This document shows positions 1 through 5,416 of a stretch of 5,506 nt of DNA, piece after piece; positions within the stretch are counted from its first letter, which is position 1; each line of letters starts with the position of its first letter. The stretch is from contig JAGCJD010000064.1 in assembly GCA_017648425.1 (NCBI GenBank), forward strand, positions 1 to 5,506, in the 5' to 3' direction. This DNA is from Clostridia bacterium (GTDB taxonomy: Bacteria; Bacillota; Clostridia; Oscillospirales; CAG-272). The notes under the pieces are model-generated. The model was not told the DNA's origin. It saw only the letters and a list, made by a program, of their open reading frames with translations, and did not search any database. A program made the position numbers and the translations under genes.

Positions 1-1595
1 CATCGGGTTGCGGCTCGTTCATTGAAACCTTTGCTCGTTCAATGGGATATGAGATTGAAGAATTTGCAAAGAAAGGGTTTTTCAGCCCCGCTCCTGTTAA
101 TCTGGGAAGCCGCTGCACAGTATTTATGAATTCCTCCGTAAAGCAATCTCAAAGAGATGGCGCAACAGTCGAGGATATATCAGCAGGACTTTCCGTAAGC
201 GTTGTCAAAAACGCCATTTACAAGGTAATACGCGCGGGAAGCCCCGACGAACTTGGGAAGCATATAGTAGTTCAGGGCGGAACATTTTATAATGATGCCG
301 TTCTCAGAGCTTTTGAGGTAGAACTCGGCATAAATGTTATACGCCCCTCAATAGCAGGACTTATGGGAGCTTATGGCGCGGCTCTTAGCGCCACAAAGCT
401 TGAACATTCAACTCTTATTACTCCCGAGGAGCTGTCCATTTTCGAGCACTCCTCAAAATCGACCATATGTAAGGGCTGTACCAACAACTGCCACCTTACG
501 GTAAATACATTTGCAGGAAATAAAAAATTCATTTCGGGAAATCAATGTCAAAAAGGACTTGGAATAAGTGACGCGGATACAAATATTCCAAATCTACATG
601 AGTTCAAAAGAAAGTATCTTACTTCTCTGCCCTCGACCTACGAAAAGAATTCAAGAGGTACGATAGGAATTCCCTTGGCACTTGGCACATACGAGCTTCT
701 TCCTCTTTGGCATGGCATGTTTTCCTCACTCGGATTTAATGTCAAGATTTCAAAAATGTCAACAAAGCGCACATATGAAAAGGGACAGTTTTCCATTCCC
801 TCCGATACTGCGTGCTACCCTGCAAAGCTTATGCACGGACATATAGAGGAGCTTGTGAGTGATGGAGTTGATGCGGTATTCTACCCGTGCCTCACATATA
901 ATGTGGACGAAAAGGATTCGGATAACCACTACAACTGCCCTGTCGTTGCTTATTATTCCGAGCTTTTGAACGGAAATATGGAATCCCTCTCCGATACGAA
1001 ATTCCTTTTCCCATACCTTAATATAAATAGCCGTCGCGAGCTCTCCAAGGGACTTTTCTCTTATCTCGCTCCTTACTTTGGGGGAATTGCTATAAGAGAG
1101 ATAAAGCGCGCTATCAAAAAGGGATTTACCGCATATGACACATTTATGTCAGCGGTAAAGCGTGAGGGAGAGCGCGCCGTTCAATGGGCAAGAGAAAACG
1201 GCAAACGGATAATGGTGCTGGCCGGCAGACCTTATCACATAGATTCGGAAATAGGACACGGAATAGATAAGCTTGCAAATTCACTCGGCTTTGCCGTTGT
1301 GAGCGAGGATAGCATATGTCATCTTGCAGACCATCAGAATGTGAATGTTCTAAATCAGTGGACATATCACTCCCGACTTTACAAGGCGGCGAGATTTGCC
1401 GCTCAAAACCCCGATGTTGAGCTCGTACAGCTTGTATCGTTCGGTTGCGGTGTAGATGCTATCACAACAGACGAGGTGCGTTCTATCCTTGAAAACAGCA
1501 ACAAATTCTATACGCAGATAAAAATTGACGAAATCACCAATCTTGGAGCAGTAAAAATAAGGCTTCGCAGTCTTATTGGCGCTCTTGAACAGTAA
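1..1595 (+). CDS. Partial acyl-CoA dehydratase activase-related protein (BadF/BcrA ATPase end + COG3580/DUF2229 module)
   Basis: The frame is open from the first bases (first full codon at 3, Ser) to TAA at 1593-1595, so the gene starts upstream; the Met at 42 lies inside the conserved ATPase domain and is not a start. About 530 residues are visible. Numbering from the Ser at 3, SGCGSFIE (1-8), SRCTVF (36-41) and the nucleotide-binding VQGGTFYNDAVLRAFE (90-105) are hallmarks of the ASKHA-fold activators of 2-hydroxyacyl-CoA dehydratases. Cys38 matches the position of a cluster ligand in HgdC; the second expected Cys would lie just off the window. A CxxCx3C set (156, 159, 163) plus Cys182 follows, a plausible Fe-S or metal site. 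DUF2229-like motifs come next: SDTACYPAKL (267-276), GRPYHIDSEIGHGID (408-422), FGCGVDAITTDEV (480-492). Family knowledge: HgdC-type activators drive ATP-dependent electron transfer to a dehydratase, but the substrate of this COG3580 branch is unknown. It is translationally coupled to the next gene. Confidence 0.85.
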   Translation, partial: SGCGSFIETFARSMGYEIEEFAKKGFFSPAPVNLGSRCTVFMNSSVKQSQRDGATVEDISAGLSVSVVKNAIYKVIRAGSPDELGKHIVVQGGTFYNDAVLRAFEVELGINVIRPSIAGLMGAYGAALSATKLEHSTLITPEELSIFEHSSKSTICKGCTNNCHLTVNTFAGNKKFISGNQCQKGLGISDADTNIPNLHEFKRKYLTSLPSTYEKNSRGTIGIPLALGTYELLPLWHGMFSSLGFNVKISKMSTKRTYEKGQFSIPSDTACYPAKLMHGHIEELVSDGVDAVFYPCLTYNVDEKDSDNHYNCPVVAYYSELLNGNMESLSDTKFLFPYLNINSRRELSKGLFSYLAPYFGGIAIREIKRAIKKGFTAYDTFMSAVKREGERAVQWARENGKRIMVLAGRPYHIDSEIGHGIDKLANSLGFAVVSEDSICHLADHQNVNVLNQWTYHSRLYKAARFAAQNPDVELVQLVSFGCGVDAITTDEVRSILENSNKFYTQIKIDEITNLGAVKIRLRSLIGALEQ

Positions 1596-1600
1596 GGAGG
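1595..1600 (+). promoter_or_regulatory. Ribosome binding site overlapping the upstream stop codon
   Basis: AGGAGG begins at the last base of the upstream TAA and lies 6 bases before the ATG at 1607. This fixes the start of the HgdB-like gene and suggests translational coupling, which would keep the two proteins in balanced amounts. Confidence 0.85.
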
Positions 1601-1606
1601 CGAAAA

Positions 1607-2854
1607 ATGAGTACGGCATATGTTCCCTTTACAAAGGAAATGAAAAAAGATTATACCATACTTTTTCCCAATATGCTTCCCATGCATTTCGCTCTTATAA
1701 GCAAGGTGTTCAACAGCTACGGAATAAGGACCGAGGTCTTGCTTACACAAGGTCAGCATATCAAGGATACAGGACTTAAATATTGCCACAATGACACCTG
1801 CTATCCCGCAATTTTGGTAATAGGTCAGTTTTTAGATGCGCTTCAAAGCGGCAAATACGATCCCAACAAGACAGCGCTTATGATGTTTCAAACAGGAGGC
1901 GGTTGCCGCGCGTCAAACTATATAAACCTTATAAGAAAAGCCCTTGCAAAGGCAGGCTTTGCGCATGTACCCGTAATTTCATTCAGCTTTTCAGGACTTG
2001 AAAAGCACCCTGGCTTTAAGCTTACGCTTCCAATGGTGCATAGAATGATGTACGCAGTTCTTTACGGCGACCTTTTAATGCTTTTAAAAAATCAATGCGC
2101 TCCATATGAAATAAAAAAGGGAGAAAGCGAAAGACTTGCCTATGAGTGGACAGATAAGCTAGTTTCAGAAATGTCGGCGGGAGCATTGTCTTATAAAAAG
2201 GTAAAGCAAAACTACCGCAAAATAATAGAGGATTTCAAAAGCATTTCAAGAGAAGATTGCAAAAAAGTCAAGGTCGGCATAGTAGGTGAGATATTCGTAA
2301 AATACTCTCCGCTCGCTAACAACGATCTTGAAAAATTCCTCGTAAGCGAGGGCGCTGAGGTAAATGTTCCTGGACTTGTTGACTTTTGCCTCTATTGCGT
2401 AAAAAACAATCTTATGGATACCGAGCTTTACGGAATAAGCAAAAAGACATATCTGCTCTACAAAGTAGCCTATAAGCTACTTCTCAAAAAGCAGCAGGAT
2501 ATTATAGACATAGTCAAGGAATGCTCGGATTTTGAGTCTCCCACACCATTTGCTCACACAGTTACTTTGATTGAAGGATACATAGGTATTGGCGCAAAAA
2601 TGGGAGAGGGCTGGCTGTTGACCGCCGAAATGCTGGAACTTTCCGAAAAAGGCGTGTCAAATATCGTGTGCGCTCAACCGTTCGGTTGCCTTCCCAATCA
2701 CATATGTGGCAAGGGCATGATGAAGCCGATAAAGGAACTCAACCCTCATATCAATATTGTTGCAATAGACTATGATGCAGGCGCTACCGCAGTAAATCAG
2801 GAAAACAGAATAAAGCTCATGCTCGCAAACAGCACGGATCTTCAATCAGTATAA
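1607..2854 (+). CDS. COG3581-type HgdB-like protein, partner of the upstream activase
   Basis: This 415-residue protein belongs with the predicted CoA-enzyme activase partners (COG3581, related to the 2-hydroxyglutaryl-CoA dehydratase subunit fold). Visible motifs: CHNDTCYPA with Cys60 and Cys65, GGGCRASNY with Cys100, a GEIFVKYSPLANND block at 227-240, FGCLPNHICGKGM at 359-371 with Cys361 and Cys367 (Cys355 just before), and IDYDAGATAVNQENRIKLML near the end. The conserved cysteines suggest an Fe-S cluster, as in HgdA/HgdB; that is inference. The C-terminal FGC...NRIKLML block parallels FGCG...NLGAVKIRLRSLI in the upstream protein, so the two look like related modules. In many Clostridia these modules are joined in one polypeptide of roughly 1,400 residues; here they are separate genes. 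The start is set by an AGGAGG site overlapping the upstream stop. No signal peptide or membrane segment is seen, so it is cytoplasmic. The exact reaction is unknown. Confidence 0.85.
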   Translation: MSTAYVPFTKEMKKDYTILFPNMLPMHFALISKVFNSYGIRTEVLLTQGQHIKDTGLKYCHNDTCYPAILVIGQFLDALQSGKYDPNKTALMMFQTGGGCRASNYINLIRKALAKAGFAHVPVISFSFSGLEKHPGFKLTLPMVHRMMYAVLYGDLLMLLKNQCAPYEIKKGESERLAYEWTDKLVSEMSAGALSYKKVKQNYRKIIEDFKSISREDCKKVKVGIVGEIFVKYSPLANNDLEKFLVSEGAEVNVPGLVDFCLYCVKNNLMDTELYGISKKTYLLYKVAYKLLLKKQQDIIDIVKECSDFESPTPFAHTVTLIEGYIGIGAKMGEGWLLTAEMLELSEKGVSNIVCAQPFGCLPNHICGKGMMKPIKELNPHINIVAIDYDAGATAVNQENRIKLMLANSTDLQSV

Positions 2855-2857
2855 AAG

Positions 2858-2886
2858 ACGCGAGGGATCTTAACGATCCCTCGCGT
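2858..2886. terminator. Bidirectional intrinsic terminator between convergent genes
   Basis: A perfect 12-bp stem (2858-2869 with 2875-2886, arm ACGCGAGGGATC) with a TTAAC loop is followed on the + strand by six T's (2886-2891). On the - strand it is followed by a shorter run of four T's (complement of 2853-2856). It starts 4 bases after the HgdB-like stop and 7 bases beyond the stop of the kinase-AraC gene, so it likely ends both transcripts, more strongly on the + strand. Confidence 0.9.
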
Positions 2887-2892
2887 TTTTTA

Positions 2893-4119
2893 TTATTTTC
2901 TTTTTCTGTATTCAAGGGGATTTGCACCATAGCGTTCCTTGAATATTTTTCTAAAAAAGCTTTCATTCTCATAGCCAATGCTTTCTATGATTTCCTCAAC
3001 TGACATATCAGTCGTCAAAAGCTTGTCAGCAGCTATTTCACAACGCTTGCATTGCAAGAGCTTTGAAAAAGTAAGTCCCGTTACATTCTTGACAAGATTT
3101 CCCGTATATACCGAGGAATATCCCAAAATACTAGCAAGATCTGCAAGATTTGCATCCTTTATATTCTGCTGAACATAAGTATCAATGCGTTCAAGCAATA
3201 TCTCGTTCTTTCCGTTATCCTTATTAGCTTTGATATATTTGAGTGTGCTCTTCACCTCAGCCATGTCAGGGATAGATGGAGCAGCACCGTTCCTTGATAC
3301 AGCAATAGAAGATGCAGCGGAAGCAAGCTTAAGTATTTCCGCATAGCTGTTTCCGGCAGCAAGCTCCGCAACAAAATATCCTGTAAATGTGTCGCCCGCA
3401 CCTGTTGTATCAACAACCTTTACATTAAATGAGGACTGATACAGCTCGTTGTCCTTGTCTATATACATACAGCCTTTTTTGCCCAAGGTTATAACAACTT
3501 TAAGCTCAGGAAATCTCTCTCTGAAAAAGGCAATGCTCTCCTCTGCCGTTTCACAAGATGATATCTCCTTAGCCTCACCTGTGTTCACTAATACATAAGA
3601 AATCATATTGAAATCTATCTCGGAAATTCTTTCGTTCATAGGAGAAGGATTAAATATAATGCACATATTCTTTTCATACGCGCGTTCAATTATGTATTTT
3701 ACATTGCTTATCTCATTCTGCAAAATAATTATATCGCCCGCCTCAAAGCCTTCAAGCACAGTGTCGATATATTCTGTCGTGATCATCTCATTTGAGCCGG
3801 GATAAAGGAAAATAGAATTTTCACCCTCGCTGCTGACTTGAATTATCGCGTGTCCGTTCTTTGCATCAACAGACTTCAAATATGTGACATCAACTCCGTT
3901 GTCTTCCAAAAGCTGTTTGAGCATCTCGCCGTCTGTGCCTATGCAGCCCGCATGGTACACCTTAGCCCCCGCTCTCGCAACAGCAATAGATTGGTTAAGT
4001 CCTTTTCCGCCTGGAAAAATATTCAAGGTAGAAGTTCTCTCAGTCTCACCTGGATTTACTATGTGATCAATAGAATAAACAAAATCAATATTACAAGATC
4101 CGAAATTAAGTATTTTCAT
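2893..4119 (-). CDS. PfkB/ribokinase-like sugar kinase fused to a C-terminal AraC-type DNA-binding domain
   Basis: 408 residues in two parts. Residues 1 to about 295 form a ribokinase-like PfkB kinase. Visible elements are substrate-site NID (10-12), GGKGLNQ (37-43) of PfkB signature 1, QNE (134-136) near the sugar/ATP pocket, NPSP (157-160), and signature 2 DTTGAGDTF (237-245) with catalytic base Asp243 and the GAGD anion hole. A ribokinase-like end, AVSRNGAAPSIP (273-284), follows, a region that binds K+ in ribokinase. The kinase site looks complete. Residues about 304-408 form an AraC/XylS double helix-turn-helix: first helix pair in LADLASILGYSSVYTGNLVK, second in EEIIESIGYENESFFRKIFK, ending in GANPLEYRK. 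An ordinary ribokinase ends near residue 300-310, so the tail is an added domain. It probably phosphorylates a sugar or nucleoside and also controls transcription, like ROK-family kinase-regulators; this dual role is inference. The transcript appears monocistronic, and no sugar transporter is visible nearby. The start is supported by AGGAGG 7 bases upstream. Confidence 0.9.
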   Translation of the reverse strand: MKILNFGSCNIDFVYSIDHIVNPGETERTSTLNIFPGGKGLNQSIAVARAGAKVYHAGCIGTDGEMLKQLLEDNGVDVTYLKSVDAKNGHAIIQVSSEGENSIFLYPGSNEMITTEYIDTVLEGFEAGDIIILQNEISNVKYIIERAYEKNMCIIFNPSPMNERISEIDFNMISYVLVNTGEAKEISSCETAEESIAFFRERFPELKVVITLGKKGCMYIDKDNELYQSSFNVKVVDTTGAGDTFTGYFVAELAAGNSYAEILKLASAASSIAVSRNGAAPSIPDMAEVKSTLKYIKANKDNGKNEILLERIDTYVQQNIKDANLADLASILGYSSVYTGNLVKNVTGLTFSKLLQCKRCEIAADKLLTTDMSVEEIIESIGYENESFFRKIFKERYGANPLEYRKRK

Positions 4120-4126
4120 GTCATTT

Positions 4127-4132
4127 CCTCCT
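4127..4132 (-). promoter_or_regulatory. Ribosome binding site of the kinase-AraC gene
   Basis: The - strand reads AGGAGG, 7 bases before the ATG at 4119, a consensus Shine-Dalgarno that confirms this start. Confidence 0.85.
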
Positions 4133-4147
4133 GACTAATGTGATTAT

Positions 4148-4176
4148 AGTATAACACACAAATAGTCTCTTTACAA
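4148..4176 (-). promoter_or_regulatory. Sigma-70/sigma-A-type promoter of the kinase-AraC gene
   Basis: On the - strand a -35 box TTGTAA (4171-4176) and a -10 box TATACT (4148-4153) are separated by 17 bases. The predicted transcript start is near 4141, giving a short leader of about 22 bases. The -35 box touches the arm of a palindrome at 4176-4203. Confidence 0.65.
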
Positions 4177-4203
4177 GGTCTGTTTTTATACAAAAACAGA
4201 CCT
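4176..4203. promoter_or_regulatory. Palindrome next to the -35 box, candidate operator
   Basis: A perfect 12-bp inverted repeat (arm AGGTCTGTTTTT, 4176-4187 with 4192-4203) with a 4-base centre. It abuts the -35 box of the kinase-AraC gene. It has no following T-run on either strand, so it is a poor intrinsic terminator and a better candidate for a dimeric regulator's binding site. Which protein binds it is not known; AraC proteins more often use direct repeats. Confidence 0.45.
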
Positions 4204-4218
4204 ATTAAATTCATTTTA

Positions 4219-4260
4219 TAACAAAAACCCGCTTTTCAAACGAAAAGCGGGTTTTTGTTA
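4219..4260 (-). terminator. Intrinsic terminator of the DUF308 gene
   Basis: A perfect 19-bp stem (4219-4237 with 4242-4260) with a 4-base loop and a GC core CCCGC/GCGGG. On the - strand the core is followed by a T-rich arm (TTTTTGTTA). It lies 12 bases past the stop of the DUF308-like gene. The stem is symmetric enough to work in both directions, but no + strand transcript is evident here. Confidence 0.85.
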
Positions 4261-4272
4261 TGTAGCTTTTAA

Positions 4273-4731
4273 TTACTTCTTAAGCGCTCCGATAAGGCCA
4301 ATAACACCATCAATTGCCAAAAGCACGCCGACTATGAGGATAGCGATATCAACTCCGTTACCAAATGCGAGCAAAAGACCTACAACAACTGTAAGTATTG
4401 GGAATACCAGCTCAAGAGCATTCTTCTGGCTCTTTTTCAATACATCTATAAAAGCAACAATACCCTTGATAGCTATAAGAATACCGAGCACAAGAATAAC
4501 TATAGCCGCAGCTATCCAGCCAAGTACGATTATTGCAATACCAATTACAAGGCTGACCGCACCGCTTGTCCAGTTTTTCTTGATAAGATCAAGCGCACCG
4601 GAAACTACGAATATGATACCCGCAATAGTCATAGCTAAGTTCAATGTTCCTGAGCGGAATATTGCGAGAAGCACACCGATAATGATGAAGAGCAGCGAAG
4701 AGAAAAGCTCTGAATTTGTTTTCTTTGCCAT
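4273..4731 (-). CDS. DUF308/HdeD-like small integral membrane protein
   Basis: A hydrophobic protein of 152 residues from the start chosen here, with about six membrane helices (roughly residues 10-26, 33-50, 57-71, 73-96, 107-123, 127-149) and a lysine-rich N-terminus (MAKK) and C-terminus (ALKK). The sequence is built from three similar units of about 40 residues (near 12-50, 59-98, 110-149), each with two glycine-bearing helices in a pattern like IIGVLLAI...GIIFVVSGALDLI. This is the DUF308 repeat found in HdeD-related proteins. E. coli HdeD is linked to acid resistance, but most family members have no known role and none is claimed here. An in-frame Met lies 6 codons upstream (4749) but has no Shine-Dalgarno. 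The Met at 4731 has AAAGGGG 8 bases upstream and is preferred. The gene stands alone with its own terminator. Confidence 0.8.
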   Translation of the reverse strand: MAKKTNSELFSSLLFIIIGVLLAIFRSGTLNLAMTIAGIIFVVSGALDLIKKNWTSGAVSLVIGIAIIVLGWIAAAIVILVLGILIAIKGIVAFIDVLKKSQKNALELVFPILTVVVGLLLAFGNGVDIAILIVGVLLAIDGVIGLIGALKK

Positions 4732-4795
4732 TGTTTTAACCCCTTTCATTTTTAAAATTAATATCCAAACCGCATTTTTCGATTAGATACAATTT

Positions 4796-4824
4796 ATTTT
4801 ATCATATTTTTCTCAAATATGCAA
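4796..4824 (-). promoter_or_regulatory. Possible promoter of the DUF308 gene
   Basis: On the - strand TTGCAT (4819-4824) and TAAAAT (4796-4801) are 17 bases apart. The -10 is good and the -35 weak (3 of 6). The surroundings are very AT-rich, so chance matches are likely. It would give a leader of about 60 bases. Confidence 0.4.
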
Positions 4825-4882
4825 TAAAAATCTAAAAATTCTATAAATTATAAAATCAACAATATTTAATAACGAAAACACC

Positions 4883-4911
4883 TTGACATTATAAATCACA
4901 TATGATATAAT
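4883..4911 (+). promoter_or_regulatory. Perfect consensus sigma-70/sigma-A promoter driving the tRNA-Pro locus
   Basis: TTGACA (4883-4888), a 17-base spacer and TATAAT (4906-4911) match the consensus exactly. The predicted start is near 4918. The first tRNA-like sequence begins about 20 bases later, a normal distance for a tRNA gene, which suggests that the first, now broken, copy was the original gene. The only intact tRNA lies about 380 bases further on with no convincing promoter of its own. Confidence 0.85.
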
Positions 4912-4912
4912 A

Positions 4913-4943
4913 TTCGGGTACGCATGTTCGAATACACTTTCGA
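4913..4943 (+). pseudogene. Possible decayed tRNA-Pro 3' half
   Basis: The stretch starts with TTCGGG, as in the anticodon loop of the intact tRNA. It then holds CGCATGTTCGAAT (4921-4933), which matches 12 of 13 bases of the intact T-arm (5348-5360), and ends in a CACTTTCGA resembling the acceptor 3' strand CACCTCGA. The bases between anticodon loop and T-arm are missing and the T-stem no longer pairs. GTTCGAAT is common to most tRNAs, so the assignment is tentative. Confidence 0.3.
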
Positions 4944-5091
4944 AGTGTGGCTCAGTTTGGGGACGGTTGCGAGCGCCGCCGGGGGCGGTTTCAGCGAGCA
5001 ATAAGGAGTGGCAGCGACTTGCCGATTGGCGAGTTGCATAGCAACGAAGTCAGAGGCTTAGTCGCAACAGGGAGAGCGCTGCGTTCGGGAC
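4941..5091 (+). pseudogene. Broken tRNA-Pro 5' half, interrupted in the D-loop
   Basis: 4941-4960 matches the first 20 bases of the intact tRNA-Pro (5300-5319) with two differences. The tRNA sequence resumes at 5073-5091, from the D-stem through the anticodon stem, with one difference. About 111 bases lie between. After 5091 the tRNA 3' half is absent and an inverted copy of the anticodon arm follows. It cannot form a working tRNA. Confidence 0.8.
4961..5071 (+). mobile_element. Small foldable insert inside the tRNA remnant (MITE-like or structured RNA)
   Basis: About 111 bases separate the two parts of the tRNA remnant. They contain a near-terminal inverted repeat GTTGCGA (4966-4972) with TCGCAAC (5062-5068). 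Inside are local hairpins at 4975-4989, at 5014-5037 (10 bp with two G-U pairs, loop GATT) and at 5047-5059 (loop AGA), with an alternative GTTGC-ATA-GCAAC at 5033-5045. GGG occurs at both junctions and could be a short target duplication. It has no coding capacity. It is more GC-rich than its flanks, which suggests a foreign origin. Whether it is a mobile element or an RNA domain cannot be told from one copy. Confidence 0.4.
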
Positions 5092-5101
5092 GGTCCCGAA
5101 C
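5083..5101 (+). repeat. Inverted extension of the anticodon arm
   Basis: GTTCGGGAC (5083-5091) is followed after one base by its exact reverse complement GTCCCGAAC (5093-5101). The left arm is the anticodon loop and stem of the first tRNA remnant, and the right arm replaces the tRNA 3' half. No T-run follows, so it is not an intrinsic terminator. Confidence 0.7.
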
Positions 5102-5130
5102 AACAAACTAAAGTAAAACAATTTAATAAT

Positions 5131-5169
5131 CGAGGTGTGGCTCCGTTTGGTAGAGCGCTACGTTCGGGA
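5131..5169 (+). pseudogene. Second tRNA-Pro 5' half, ending in the anticodon loop
   Basis: 39 bases match the intact tRNA-Pro (5300-5338) with only two differences, both in the D-arm region. They run from the acceptor 5' strand through the CGG anticodon to the last anticodon-loop base. After this the similarity stops. The next bases instead form a 6-bp hairpin (GGGAAC 5166-5171 with GTTCCC 5180-5185). It has no T-arm or acceptor 3' strand, so it is non-functional as a tRNA. Confidence 0.85.
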
Positions 5170-5231
5170 ACAAGTGGTCGTTCCCCCATCCCCGCTTCAA
5201 AAAAGCGAGGAAACGAGTGCTTTGCACCTTT

Positions 5232-5271
5232 ACCCCATCGGTCAAAATGGGGTTTGACCACAATTTTGACC
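5232..5271 (+). repeat. Overlapping inverted repeats with three TTTGACC-type motifs
   Basis: Three stems compete here: ACCCCAT (5232-5238) with ATGGGGT (5247-5253), GGTCAAA (5240-5246) with TTTGACC (5253-5259), and GGTCAAAAT (5240-5248) with ATTTTGACC (5263-5271). They could be protein-binding arms or alternative RNA folds in the leader of the intact tRNA. No function can be assigned. Confidence 0.5.
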
Positions 5272-5299
5272 AGAATTGAAAATCTCATATTTTTACCAT

Positions 5300-5376
<77 letters not shown>

Positions 5377-5379
5377 TCA

Positions 5380-5416
5380 AAACAAAAAAGAGAGGCTTTG
5401 CCTCTCTTTTTTGTTT
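5380..5416 (+). terminator. Intrinsic terminator of the tRNA-Pro transcript
   Basis: A 17-bp stem (5380-5396 with 5400-5416) with core GAGAGGC/GCCTCTC and a TTT loop, followed by a run of T's within the right arm (5407-5412). It begins 3 bases after the encoded CCA end. Confidence 0.9.

Noticed and set aside
42..44. ATG as start of the first gene
   Set aside because: The frame stays open to the window edge and the residues before it (SGCGSFIETFARS) are conserved activase sequence; there is no RBS.
4176..4203. Palindrome as a second terminator for the DUF308 transcript
   Set aside because: No T-run follows on the - strand, and a stronger terminator lies just before it at 4219-4260.
4747..4749. 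ATG at 4749 as start of the DUF308 gene
   Set aside because: No Shine-Dalgarno precedes it, while the next Met at 4731 has AAAGGGG at good spacing.
4334..4786. 150-residue + strand open frame opposite the DUF308 gene
   Set aside because: It is the antisense of a clear membrane-protein gene, has no RBS and no recognisable domain.
4813..5001. 62-residue - strand open frame through the promoter and tRNA remnant
   Set aside because: It runs through the perfect + strand promoter and tRNA-like bases and has no RBS.
4941..5271. CRISPR array or T-box riboswitch
   Set aside because: The repeats are tRNA-Pro 5' halves with unequal spacing and differing length, not CRISPR repeats. No T-box antiterminator motif and no downstream amino-acid gene is present.
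5254..5293. Separate promoter for the intact tRNA (TTGACC at 5254 or 5266)
   Set aside because: No good -10 box lies at the right distance, and the start would fall at or inside the tRNA 5' end.
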